Part shown: positions 14,401-26,859 of the stretch, in pieces
How the letters are laid out: the number at the start of each line of letters is the position of its first letter
Numbering within the stretch: the stretch's first letter is position 1
The notes under the pieces: model-generated
Told to the model about the DNA's origin: nothing
Seen by the model: only the letters and a program-made list of their open reading frames with translations
Database searches by the model: none
Translations under genes and position numbers: made by a program
NCBI GenBank assembly: GCA_020205615.1
Contig: CM035156.1
Span: forward strand, 14,452,123-14,516,122
Source of the DNA: Panax quinquefolius
Lineage: Eukaryota; Streptophyta; Magnoliopsida; Apiales; Araliaceae
Direction: 5' to 3'
Length of the DNA: 64,000 bases

Positions 14401-14800
14401 CTTGAATTAAATACAACGGGTTGGTTAGGAATATGAAAACTAACACCTTACGAAAACAATCAATTTTGGCATGATGAGTAGTTAACGATCAATCCACAAA
14501 TCACATCAAAAGCAAGTATCTTTAAAGAGATAAGGTCAATGGTAAGGTGATGGTGCTGACTTGAATAAAACAAGATTTATAAGCGATGGATGTGATGAAA
14601 GTTTCTCTAACGGAGTTTCCACGAGATAGGTCAAAGTCTAATTTCTCGGGTCGAGTTTAAGCGTTGAGCACATGCGGGAGAGATAAATGAATGGGTATAC
14701 AAATTATCAAGTAAGGTATAAACTTATGAAGAATTTATAAATAGCTTACCGTGATCACCTCGTTTGGGTTCCTCGCATTTGACCGATCGCAACAAAGCGC
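11436..14800 (-). pseudogene. Tekay-like pol of element A (PR-RT-RH-IN), broken
   Basis: Minus-strand domains in order: protease about 14720-14560 (THSFIS-like block present, but the catalytic DTG reads DNL); RT about 14150-13590 with FIDDILIYS at about 13735-13705; RNase H about 13460-13040; integrase about 12760-11990, with [15 protein letters not shown] at 12325-12540; and the integrase C-terminus at 11960-11470 containing AYRLALSPSMSRVHNVFHIS. Many frameshifts interrupt it. The order and the C-terminal wording fit the Tekay/Del chromovirus lineage. No complete polyprotein can be read. Confidence 0.85.
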
Positions 14801-14879
14801 TCTTCCGGAATCGTTGACTTTGACTTTTACGGGACGATCTTTTGAGTCACGAATCCCCATTGAACTAGGTTTATTCTGC

Positions 14880-16010
14880 GTCTGATCTCGGCGATATGTC
14901 CTTCCTTTCCACAATTATAGCATACCTTGAGCTGTTGTGGGCGGTTTGGACTAATATGTCCCTCTTTCCTCATTTATAGCATATGGCCGGGTGGTGGTTC
15001 TCCTCCCTTAGAACCGATTCTTTGCTAGAACATTGTCGTCTTCACATAGTGGTTGTTAAATCTCCTCTTTTAAAATCTCCTCGACTCGCTTCTTCTATTT
15101 TTCATGGCCATGATTACCACGGAGTGGTTACCATTTTGTCCGTCTGTTTTCTTTCTCCATTGGTTATCATTATTACATTGTACTTATCTACGAATGCGAT
15201 CCACGGTTATGGTCCCTCGGTTGAACATACTCGTTATCTCACTCTAAACAATTGAGCCACATTAACATTATCTGAATAGAGAAAATTTATGAAAAATGAG
15301 ATATTATGCGTATCTTAGGGTTTGAAACCTCTCGAAACATCTGCGTCATCGTTCCTCATTCTCCACCAAATGAGGTCTGAAACACAGATAACTCTGCAAA
15401 CTTTGCCTCGTCTTTGAGACACCGTCGTGTTGTTTTGTTCTAATCGATGAACTCCACTTCCTTCGTATAGCCAGAACACTTTCGGGAAAGTATTTGTCAT
15501 TAAATAGTTCTGAAAGCGTCTCCCGAGACATCTTTGAGTCTTGTTTGGATGGATGCAACTTCCTGAGACTCCCACGATGATGCGCTGCCTGCCACGGAAC
15601 ATAAAGGTGGCGAATGGAACCTTCTGTTCTCCGTGCATCCCAAGACATCGAATATCTTGGTAATTTGCTTGACCCGTGTTTTCGCCGTGATCGGATCTGG
15701 CTTTCCCTTAAATCTGGTGGTCCCGACTCTTTGAAGCTGCTTGGCTACATGATAACTTGGTAATTCTTTATCATTTCCTCCACATATATTTTGAACACGA
15801 GTCTCCTCGTCGATTTTGCATGAGCTGCAAAAAGCTTCTAAACATCCCTCGTTCATCATCTGCTCGATTGGTGTTGTTCACGGGGAGAACATTGCCGACT
15901 GTTGCACGTTCTCCTCGTTGGTGAGTCTGAGCGTCTCCACGGTCTCATTTCCATTGTTAATATTCTCGATCGACATTCTCAAATCTTGTCATAAAACAAG
16001 GGTTGATTAA
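14880..16010 (-). pseudogene. Tekay-like gag of element A, broken
   Basis: The minus strand reads a Retrotrans_gag-type domain over about 15860-15310 (RVKQITKIFDVLGCTE, then the LEQNNTTVSQ block near 15440) and zinc-knuckle traces at 14985-14885 (CYNCGKEGHI-like). Several overlapping short frames cover the same region, which shows repeated frameshifts. Gag would form the particle and bind genomic RNA. It lies just inside the right LTR, as expected for a minus-strand element. Confidence 0.75.
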
Positions 16011-16142
16011 GAAAATCAATATATCACATAATATCCTATATCTTGACCAACTAACAAATAAGCTTAGGTAGGACACCTTTAGCGAAGGATTTACTTGTCT
16101 CTCCCCTCTAGTTACATTCCCGATCTCATGGAAGATCATATC

Positions 16143-16161
16143 CTAACTACGATACCAAGCT
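16143..16161 (-). other. Primer binding site of element A
   Basis: Immediately inside the right LTR the minus strand reads AGCTTGGTATCGTAG. The core TGGTATC matches the 5' part of the initiator-methionine tRNA primer site common in plant Ty3/gypsy elements (TGGTATCAGAGC), with a change after the first seven bases. The equivalent positions next to the LTRs at 23096 and 38668 carry related sequences. Confidence 0.55.
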
Positions 16162-18301
16162 TGTGGCGCCCCCCCAAAAATAGGTATACATCACCCATTA
16201 CAAGTTGTCAATACGTGATGCGAAAATAACTTCTGAACTTTATTATTACAACATGTAAAGCTGTGAGTTTGAATATAAATATTATCTTACAGGCAATATC
16301 TATACTCAAATAAATCCTCATCACATTTATTGATATATTATTTTACAAAAAATGGTGAGGACTACTAAAAACTCTCTCTAGAACCTTCATTCCATTACCC
16401 AGGCTAAATACTTCTTTATATTCTGCGCCTCCAGAGAAAAAAATGGAACAAAAAGGAAAAGGGTGAGCTCAACTAGCCCGATAAAGAATATTATGACTAA
16501 GATAATATCAACAAATTATCGTTAGTCTTGACGGGGAAAAATCTAATAGAATCTGATAGACAACAAATTTTAAATCAATATTACGGTGAAAATAATAATT
16601 CATTAGAAGAGTTAAGTAGAGAATGCAAACTACTATCTTACATGTATGAATTTAAAAGTTCATCGTCTATCTTTTATCCACCTAACATCAATCGATATAT
16701 ATACGGAATCAAATATTCATCTTTTTGCTTTCTGGGCGAAGATATTCATCGATTAATTATTGTTCATCTAAAAACACTGTTCATCTTTGCTGCTACTGGG
16801 CGAAAGATATTCTTGAAAATCATTCATCTTTTGCTTCTGAGGCCAAAGATATTCCATAATATCATCATTTAAGATTGAAGATGATGAAAAATATTTTTAA
16901 AAAAAGCGAATCTAGTGAAACAAAATGGCAAGGATTAAGGATTAAGGATTAGTACTTTGTTTTATCCGTCCCAAAAATACCTCAAAAATAATCATAGTGG
17001 TGTAAAATTCAAGAATGATCAAAACATGGATACTGATCAAAGCTAGTATCCGAGAATAGATATTTTAGAATGAAAAGAAAATTTTTCATTTTTATGATGA
17101 ATAGTCTTAGTATTAAGTGAATAGTGTATAGTATCGTGAATAGTCTTAAGTATCGTGAATAGTAACTCAGACACCAAAGTTCCAAATTTGATAAAAACTT
17201 GGATCAATATTTCAACATAATGATATTGAAGAAATAATATCATTCTGAAAAAATAATATCCACTTACCTCGAAGATGATGATCTTACAGTTGAAACAGGA
17301 TATAGTCTATAACTTGAACTTATGTCGTAGTATAGCAATACTCAAGTATACTCAAATACTCACAAAGAATAAACTCGATAATATAGAGAGAAAAACTTGA
17401 TTTACGGTGTATTTTCAATTCTAACTAAGCACCTATTTATAGAAAATCTTTAGAACACCCAAGCGAAAAATTTAATATAATATTAATATATAAATTAAAT
17501 TTCCTCGCCAACCTATTTCAAGAACTGAATTCAACTCATTCAACACACATGTGTAACACACCATAATGAAAAAAAACGTTTTCTATTATTTAAAATATTT
17601 AAAACTTCCAAAAATCAATTATTTGAACTTGAACTTGATAATTCATAATAAATAGCCCTTTTATTAGAAAATTCGAATCTCGCGATTTTTTATAGGAAAT
17701 TCAATTCTCTACAACTTTGCGGAAGAAAGTTTTCCAAATTCCAAACAAAATTGGCCAAAAAATCCATAAGCGGGCGATTTTACGGTATAATCAAATTTCG
17801 ATCGATAAATGGGGTCCATGAGCATGTTTAACATGTTTTAAACATTTATTGCAACAAAAATACTCTTCCTCCTCGTATACTCATATATCCCACATTAGTT
17901 GTAAAAATATCACCATTATTATATTATTAAAATATAATAATATATTTAAATAAATTATTTTATCGGAAAAAGATAAAATTTCAATTTTCAACAATTGTCA
18001 CATTAAAATCTTTCTCCATCATATCCACATAAAATTAATATTTTCTCTCATCATATGAATCAATAATTAATTATTCACAAATAATATTACGAGAATCGCA
18101 TATTGTAATGAGACAGCGGGTTCAGGAAGAGGGCTTTCGATAAAATTTCTCTCCTTCTTGGCGCAGCATTAGGTGACCAAACCTCTCCTTGAGCAGAACT
18201 TTCTAGACATTGCCAATAATGTTATCTAATAATATTATTGAGGATAATATGAATTATTGCATCGATAATGAAAAATCTTGTGTAATGACAATTATTGAAA
18301 C
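16162..18301 (-). repeat. 5' LTR of element A, truncated
   Basis: Closely similar to 8840-11429 and in the same orientation, but it stops at about 18301. The matching point in the left LTR is about 10965, so roughly 460 bp of the U3 end is missing. It joins directly to a plus-strand pol fragment. Stem-loop units recur at 16708-16856. Loss of the upstream U3 portion probably impairs its promoter context, although the TATA region (about 17433) is retained. Confidence 0.85.
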
Positions 18302-20380
18302 AACCTTAGAAGGCCTTGTCAAAAGTCGTGAATATTCTTAAGGTTTGAGCTCGAATTCTGGAAGGATTTTCGCGAATGGCTACGTGACATCTTCAGCATA
18401 GCTCGAAGGATGCAAAAATTCATTTGGAAGCGAAGAATGCGAGAAGAAATTTCCGAGCTTAGCAGAGACTTATTTATTTTGCTGTAACAATACCATCAAG
18501 TTCGGATGGATTTAACCTCGGCCGATACTTCGACCAAGAGTTAGGATGTGTAATTATGCAACGTGGGAAAGTCATAGCCTATGCACCGCTGACAACTTAA
18601 AAAGTATGAGGGAAATTCTCTTAAGCTAAGTCAGGATTTGAATGATCTTTTATTTAGAATATGGAGCCTTCTAAAGATGGGGAGAAAGTGGAGATATATT
18701 TGATTCATAAAAATGCCTGAAATTCTCAAAAAATGAACTTGTAGACTCGACATGGGGCTGACGTTGTCGAACTATTGAAATAACTGACCGCGCTTCCGAT
18801 ACCATCACGGAAAGCGAGCGTGGTAGGCGGCCCAGCGTTGAGTAGAAGATCATATCACGAGGAGCGAGTGCGATGATGTCATGTATACGCGTAGAACATA
18901 GACTTTAATAGAAAAAGTTAAAGTTGAGTTCTGGGCACGGTGGCTTGCTCGTATGAAGAAGAAAATACAAAAGAAGGAGCTATTAGGAGGCGAGAATTGA
19001 TGAAGAAGGAATACTTGAGTCACTGAGACTTTGTGTTCTTAACGACTCACGATTTAAAGTCTGAGAATTATGATGGAGGCCACAACGATACACCATTACG
19101 ATCCATCACAAGTACCAAATGTGTCGTGATCTTGACGATACATTTTGGTGGAACAATATGAAGAGAGAGATTTTTATCTCGATGTGTTTAACTTGTCCAG
19201 GCGTGTAAAGCGGAGCATCTAGTACTGAAGGTCCCGTTTACCGCACCATGCAAGATTAGAAATGGAAGTGGGAACACATTACCGTATGGATTTACGTTCA
19301 CAGGTCTTCTACGGTTCTCCGAGCGTCAATCTTTATTTGGGTTGTGTTGATAGATTAACTGAAAGTCGCTCATTAACTTGCCCGTCAGGAGACTTATTCC
19401 TTGAGCGTCTTGCTAGTATGTCGTGAATGAGATTGTGAGGTTGCGTAGCATGCACACTGTGTCATGAGTTTGGATCGTGACGAATTCGGCTTCAAGATTT
19501 TGGGTTAGCTTCGCGAAAAGCTATGAGCACGCAGTTCTGGGATTTAGTTGACGTACCATCCTCAAGCCAGATGAACGATCGGAAGGATTTATTCAAACTC
19601 TTGAAGATTGCTATTAAGCTCGTGTCCTCGACTTGAGGCGAGTTGGGATAAAGTATTTACCATTGGTGGAATTCTCCTGCACAAGGTTATCGAGGCAAGT
19701 ATAAATTGTGGCTCCATTTGAAGCATTATATGGGCCGAAAATGTAGATCAGGATATGTTGGGATAAATTGGGTGAAAGCGATGACATTGTTTGGGACTGA
19801 CGGTTGAAATGCGATATGACTCGGAAAAAGATCGAATGATTGACAATAGCCACGTGCTCTGAAGCAGCCCCGCGAGATCGACCAAAAGAGTTATGCGGAT
19901 CTTCATTGAAAGAGCGTGGAATTTAGTGTAGGGGATCATGTATTGTTGCGAGGTGCTCCGTGGAAGGGATTACAAGATTTGGGAAGAGAAAAAGCTCGAT
20001 CACGATTTATTGGTCCATTTCAAATTCTTGTGGAAGGTAGGAAATGTAGCCTATAGGCTTACCTCACGAGTATGTCTAGAAGTGTTCGTAATGTTATTTC
20101 ATACTATTACTTGCCGTAAATATGTGAAAGACAGAACTCATGTTATTGAAGTTAGACCGGACGAAATAGCCGAAACTTGGCATTATGAGGAGAGTCATTG
20201 ATCGAGATCTTGGATGGGAAGGAATAATTGCAGCGCGCGGGTCATTCTATGAGTTAAAGTTTTGTGGAGGAATCATCTTTATAGAAATGGACACGGGGTG
20301 AACGGAATGCCGAAGCGGTATCTCACCTTTTGAAACACCACCCGTCACTGTGATTTAGGAGAAATTTCGCAGGAGGGAGT
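18302..20380 (+). pseudogene. 5'-truncated Tekay-like pol (RNase H to integrase)
   Basis: The plus strand reads the RT thumb/RNase H junction from about 18350, RNase H to about 18880, integrase about 19120-19650 and the integrase C-terminus with VAYRL near 20045 and the RKYVKDRTHVIEVRPDEIAE block near 20110-20170. It aligns with 41355-43486 of the complete element. A polypurine tract (AGGAGGGAGT) leads into the LTR at 20381. Gag, protease and most of RT are absent. Stops and frameshifts are dense. Confidence 0.8.
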
Positions 20381-23096
20381 TGTAAGACTGACTTATTAGT
20401 ATTAATGAAATTTAATTTTCTTATTTATTATTTTTGAAATAGTAAGGGTTGATTTGATTAATGTGGATAGTTAGGGGTAAAAATCATAAATATTTCAAAA
20501 TAAGCAGAGTGGTTATAAAATATTCATTGTTGTGAAAGGGAATACGTTTGGTGCGTGGAATATTAAATGCTTGTCGGAGAATATTAAATGCTGACAAATG
20601 TGACGTGTGTGGGCCCATGGAAGCGGAAATGATTGGATGAAAGCAGACAAATATAAGTTGTTTAAAAAATACTTGGCGTAGTTATTCTGGATTATCTTGT
20701 TAAAATACTAGGTGGTTAAAACCACGATGTAGCACGCGGTATTGCCTTAGATTATTGATTCTTTACGTGAAGGGCACTCTTCGATAATGGTTACGATAAT
20801 TCTTTATTGATATTTTATTGAGTTTAATAATTCTTTGCGTTGATATTTTATATTCTTTGTTGTTTCATAATTGTCATTACGCATTATTTTTCATTATCAG
20901 AAAGCGATAATTCATATTATCTGAATAATATTATTAGATAACATTATTAGCGATGTACTAGAAAGTTACATGCAGGAGGGTTTGAATTCACAATTAATTT
21001 AGGCGCGGCAGGTGAGGAGAAATTCTTATTGAAAAGCCCCCTCTTTCTTGAGCTGCACAGTTGTCGATATTGTGATTACAGTAATATTATGTGAATAATT
21101 AATTATTGATTCATATGATGAGAAAATATTGATTTTATGTGGATATAGATGGAAAATTTTAAAATGTGACAATTGTTGAAAATTGAAATTTTATCTTTTT
21201 ACGATAAAATAATTCGTTTTTAAATATATTATTATATTTTAATAATATAATAATGGTGATATTTTACAACGAATGTGGGATATATAAGTATCGAGGAGGA
21301 AAATATTTTTGTTTGCGATAAATGTTTAAAACATATTAAACATGTTAAATTGGACCCCATTTATTGGCTGAAATTTGATTATAGCTTTTAAAATCAACGT
21401 TATGTGGATTTCGAATTGATTTACATTTGGAATTTGGAATTCAGCTTTCTTACTGAAAGTTGTAGAGAATTGAATTTCTATAAAAATCATGAGATTAATT
21501 TTTACGATGAAAATGAACATTTATTATGAATTATTGAAGTTACGAAGCTCAAAATAATTGATTTTGGAAGTTTTAAAATATTTTTTTATAAAGAAAAACG
21601 TTTTTTGCGTGTTGTGGAATGCGTTGAATGAGCCGAAATTCAGATTCAAAAGATTACTTGCGTAGAAAATTTTATATATATATATTAATATTTTATTAAA
21701 TTTTACTAACTTTGGTTATTCTAGCATTTTCCATAAATAGGGTCTTAGGTTAGAATTAATTAATCACACGAAGCTGAAGTTTTCTCTCTATATTATCAGA
21801 CGCGGTATTCTTGTGAGTATTTTGAGTATACTTTGAGTATTGCTACTGCTTCGTCAATAACCTATACTGATTCGAGTTGATACTTAATAGCTTTGAGGGT
21901 AAGGTGTTATTTTCTTCTTTAGATGATATTATTTCTTGATATCTTTGTTTGAGTATTGGATATAATTTTTTATCAATTTGGATTTTTTCTTGCTCGGGTT
22001 ATATTCATGAGTTATATTCACGAATTCTATTCATGAATTCTTATTCAAATTCTTATTACATGAACTATTTAATGAAAGCTGTGAATGTTTTTGTGGAATT
22101 TCTATTTTTGGTTTATCGAGATTCTTATTCACATTATACGTGACATTATTCAGCGAATATCGACACTATTCACCCGAAAATAAAAATTTCTTCTTTTAAG
22201 TCCAAAATATCTAATACGGATACTAGCTTTGATTGTATCCATGTTTTGATCATTCTTGAATTTTACACCTTATGATTATTTTTTGAGGGTATTTTTAATG
22301 ACATGGATAAAAAGAAAGTCTGAATCATTAATCCTTAATCCTTGTCATTTTTTGTTTCTTTGGATTCGTTTCTTTAAAAATATTTTTCATCATCCTCGGT
22401 CTTAAATGATGATATTATTGAATATCTTTGGCTGTAATAATTAAAGATGAATGATTTCGAAGAATATCTTTGGCGAAGTAGTGCAAGATGAGCGGTGTTT
22501 AGATGAGCATGACCAAGCGTGAATATCTTTGGCTTTGTAGTCTGAAGATGAATATTTGATTCAGATGTATATTGATTGATGTTCTGGGGATAAAAGATGA
22601 GCGATGAACTTTTAAATTCATACATAGAAGATAGTAGTTTGCATTCTGCTTAACTCTTAATGAATTATTATTTAAACTGCGAATATTGATTTAAAATTTG
22701 TTGTCTATTGTATTACTATTAGATTTTTCCTGTTGAAGACTAACGATAATTTGTTGTATATTATCTTAGTCATAATATTCTTTCTTGAGCTAGTTAGCTC
22801 ACCCTTTTCCTTTTTTGTTCCATTTTTTCTTCTCGGGAGGCGAGAATATAGCGATCTGCAGGTGGGGAGTATGGAATGAAGGTTACAGAGAGTTGTTTAG
22901 TAGTCCTCACCATTTTTGTAAAATAATGTATCGATAAATGTGATGAGGATTTATTTGAGTGTATAGATATTGTCTAGAATAATATTTGTATTCAAACTCT
23001 CACAGTTTCTTTATTGTAATAATAAAGTTGTAGTTGTTTACGTACCATGTATTGACAAAGCGGAGATGGTTGATGTATACCTATTTTGAGGCGTCG
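20381..23096 (+). repeat. Tekay-like LTR B1
   Basis: Starts TGTAAGACTG and ends near GAGGCGTCG. It is the plus-strand counterpart of the LTRs at 8840-11429, 16162-18301 and 26860-29457. It serves both as the 3' LTR of the upstream pol fragment and as the 5' LTR of the next unit, so the order is pol-LTR-internal-LTR. Stem-loop units lie at 22419-22556. Its end is blurred because the terminal CACA is altered. Confidence 0.85.
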
Positions 23097-24440
23097 ATTG
23101 TTATCGTCAGAGTTTAGGGATATGATCTACTGCCCCGTGGAGATGGGGAATAGAACTAGGAGGGAGAAATGAGTAAATCCTTGTTAGTGTGTCCTACTAG
23201 CTTATTTGTTAGTTGGTGGAGTATATAGGAGATATTATGGTATATTGATTTCCCTTAATTAACAACTTATTTTTATGGCGGTATTTGAGAATGTCAGTGA
23301 AAACAATGCTTGATGGAGTAAATGAGGCCCGAAGTGAGAGATACTGTGCCTTCTGTGAGGAAAGCGTGCAACCAGTACGGCAATGTTCACTCTGTGCACA
23401 CGACACCGTTGACGCAGATGATGAAACGAGGGATGTTTTAGAAGCTTTTTAGGTTCAATGCGAAAATCGGAGCCGAGAGACTTCGTGTTCAAAATACGAG
23501 GAGGAAATGATAGCGATTCACGGGTAACCGAAGCGGTTGACGTTCGAAGTTGGAGACCACGAGAATTTAGGGAAGCCGGATCGAATCAAGGCGGAAACAT
23601 GGGAACCAACAAATTACCCGAAGATATTCGATGTCTTGGGATGCGGAGGCAGAAAGGATTCCATTACGCTACTTGCTATGTTAATGTGGCGAGGCGGTTC
23701 TTGGTGGGAATACATGGGCGTACCCTCCGGTAGCTCGACGACATATGCATGGGAGGCGTTTGAAGCGATTCAATGATAAGTACTTCACAATGAAAGTGTT
23801 CGTCGTATGAAAGGAAGTGGAGTTTATCGAGATTTGGAGCGAGAAGCGACATGGCGGTTAATACTGAATGCAAGCCAGTTTGCGAGTTATCGAGTTTCAC
23901 TCATTTGGTGGAGAATGAGGAAGCGTGTAATGGCAGCGGATGTTTACGAGAGAGGTTTGAAGCTTAAACGTCGTCGATATCTCATTTCTACATAAATTTC
24001 TCTATTCGAGATGTTGTCGTGAAGGCACCGGTTGATTAGAAGCGAGATAGTAATATTGATTCAACGAGGACCATAACATGGATCATACGAAGATATGAGT
24101 CATCGAATACCGCGATAACTTGGCTGGAGAAAGAAAGAATCTGCAGACAAAAGCGTGCTGACTTCTGGTAGTGTCTGATAGCCATGAAAATAGAAAGCGA
24201 AGTCGGAGAGAGATTTTAAAAGGAGATTCCGTGGCGACCATGTATGAAGAGCGTCGGTCGTGATGCGACAGCGGATTTCGAGGAGAGAAAGACCACGGAT
24301 CGTATGTTTAAAATCTTGGGAAAGAGGACGTATCAGCCCTGAGCACCCTAGCTGTGCTGATTTAGGTATGCTATAATTGTGGAAAAGAAGGACATGCTAC
24401 ATTTCGAGTTATGCATTACTGAAAACCAGATCCAGTGAGG
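23097..24440 (+). pseudogene. Tekay-like gag of element B, broken
   Basis: After a short leader with a degraded primer site (GTTATCGTCAGAG at 23099-23111), the plus strand reads gag: KIFDVLGCGGRKDSITLLAM at 23537-23776 and, near 24360-24410, one zinc knuckle CYNCGKEGHAT whose last cysteine is not preserved. Two frames alternate through the domain. Confidence 0.75.
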
Positions 24441-24559
24441 AATGGTGACCTCAAAAGTATGTCCCGGAAAGAAAATAAAGTTAGCGGTTCCATTGGAAGG
24501 CGTTTGTAGGTAATGGGGTCAAAAATGCGAGGAACGAGCAAGGATTAACGCATGATTTA

Positions 24560-26850
24560 GTTAATTATAAATTCTTGCGAAGTTTATACCTTACCAGATA
24601 AGCGGTTCTACCCGTTCTTTTATCTCTCTTGCTTGCGCTCAGCGTTTGAACTTATTCTGACGGAGAAATTAGACTTTACTGTTAGCCGAAATCCGTTAGG
24701 AGAAACTTTTCATTCATCAGATTGTTTAGAAATCTTGCTTGATTAGGGGTTGCTATATCCGCATTTACACCAATTACCTTATTTCTATAGAGATATTTGC
24801 TTTTGATGTGATTTTAAGAGTTAACTACTCGTAAATGCAAAATTGATTACTTTAGTAAGGAGTTGTTAGTTTTCATATTCATAGCAACTTTGTTATTGAA
24901 TTCAAGCAATCAAACCATTGTAGTCGAACATTTTCATATCGAAGCCGACAGAAGTCGTTCGTTTATTAGGATGTCAAGTTTTCTTAGTCCATATTATAGT
25001 TTTGAATAAAAGAACCGTCAGTTGAATAATATTCATTATTTATTGATTTTTCTGGCTGTATTTCTGAAGAATTTCTTGGCTTACTCCAAGGCTGATATTA
25101 AATTTTGTATAGACTTTTGAACGATTACAAAACTTCATTTCTAAAATCTCATGTCGAATGGCTCTGATAGAACTTGAGGTTAAAAAAAAAATTCAACTAT
25201 TGAATTTGGTACACAGACCTTTATCACGGTGACTTCACTTTGTGGGAATGCTGCCGAGCCGAACCTCTCCGTAGGGACAGTTTAATATTAGATGCGATAA
25301 TGGCAGAGTAGAAGATCATATGCGCGGAATGAGTGCGATGATGTCAAAGTATACGATAGAGCCAACTTTAATAGAAAAAAGTTAAAGTTGCTTTCGAAGC
25401 ACCGCAATTCAGAAATGCGATGCGTATATGAAGAAGAAAGTACAAGAAGGAGCTATTCAAGTCGAGAATTGATGAAGAAAGAATACTTTGAGTCCACTCT
25501 GCACTTTGTGTCCCTAACGACTCGATTTGAAGTACAAGATTATGATGGAGGCACACAATACACCATTTGCAATCCATCCTCGGAAGTACTAAATGTATCG
25601 TGATCTTCTACATACATTTTGGTGGAAACAATATGAAGAGAGAGATTGCAAAGTTTATCTCAATGTGTTTAACTTGTCAACGTGTAAAAGCGCAGAGCAT
25701 CTAGTACCTAAGGGTCCGCTGCAACCACTTGAGATTCAAATGGAAGTGGGAACACATTACCATGGATTTTGTTACGGGGTCTTCCTACGGTTTCTCTCGA
25801 GCATCAATGCTATTTGGGTTATTGTTGATAGATTAACCAAGTCGCCGTTTCATTTCTTGCCGACACGGAGACTTATTCCTCAACGCCTTGCTAGTATATA
25901 TGTAAATGAGATTGTGAGGTTACATGGCATGCTAGTATCCATAGTTTCGGATCGTGACCCAAGATTCACTTCAAGATTTTGGGTTAGCTTGCAAAAAAAG
26001 CTATGGGCACGGATTTACGATTCATTCGGCATACCATTCTCAAACGAACGGACAATCGGAGAGACTATTCAAACTCTTGAAGATCTATTAAGACTCGTGT
26101 CCTAGACTTCAAGAGGCGGTTGGATAAGTATTTACCATCAGTGGAATTCTCCTACAACAAATGCTTATCGTGCAAGTATAGGTGTGGCTCCATTTGAAGC
26201 ATTATATGGGACGAAAGTGTCGCTTCCAATATGTTGGGATGAGGTGGGTGAAGCAACATTGTTGGGACCCAGGAGTTAGTATGTATATGACTACCGAAAA
26301 GATCCAAATGATTCGACAACGTATACAAACGGCACAAGATCGATAAAAGAGTTATGCGGATCTTCATCGAAAGGACGTGGAATTTAGTATAGGGGATCAT
26401 GTATTGTTGCGAGTTGCTCCATGGAAGGGAGTTACAAGATTTGGGAAGAGAGGAAAGCTCAATCCACGATTTATTGGTCCATTTCAAATTCTTGACCGAG
26501 TAGGAAATGTAGCCTATAGACTCGCGTTACCTCAGTATGTCTCAGATTATAATGTGTTTCACATATCTCAGCATTTCGTAAATATGTGAAAGACCAACCA
26601 CGCTATAGAGTTAGAACTTGGACGAGATAGTCAAGACTTAACGCATGGAGGAGGTGCACTTCGCCAAGAGATCTTGGATAGGAAGGAGCATGTCTTACGC
26701 CAGAAAGGTCATACCATAAGTTAAAGTTTTGTGGAGGAATCATGCTATAGTTGAAAATGACCGGAATTGAAACGGAAATGGCGCCAGGTATCCTCACCTT
26801 TTCAAAACACCAGTATCGTGACGTCAATTTCGAGGACGAAATTTCATAAG
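24560..26850 (+). pseudogene. Tekay-like pol of element B with RT deleted
   Basis: The protease remnant at about 24590-24680 keeps GSTRSFIS, but the catalytic aspartate is changed. The RT N-terminal region runs to about 25240, then the sequence jumps to the end of RNase H near 25290. The matching span in the element at 36252-45903 is about 40740-41850, so about 1.1 kb covering the RT catalytic core and most of RNase H is gone. Integrase follows at 25593-26105, with FWWKQYEERD, VSDRDPRFTSRFW and TIQTLEDLLR, and the C-terminal domain at 26377-26820. This copy cannot make its own reverse transcriptase. Confidence 0.82.
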
Positions 26851-26859
26851 GAGGGAGGT

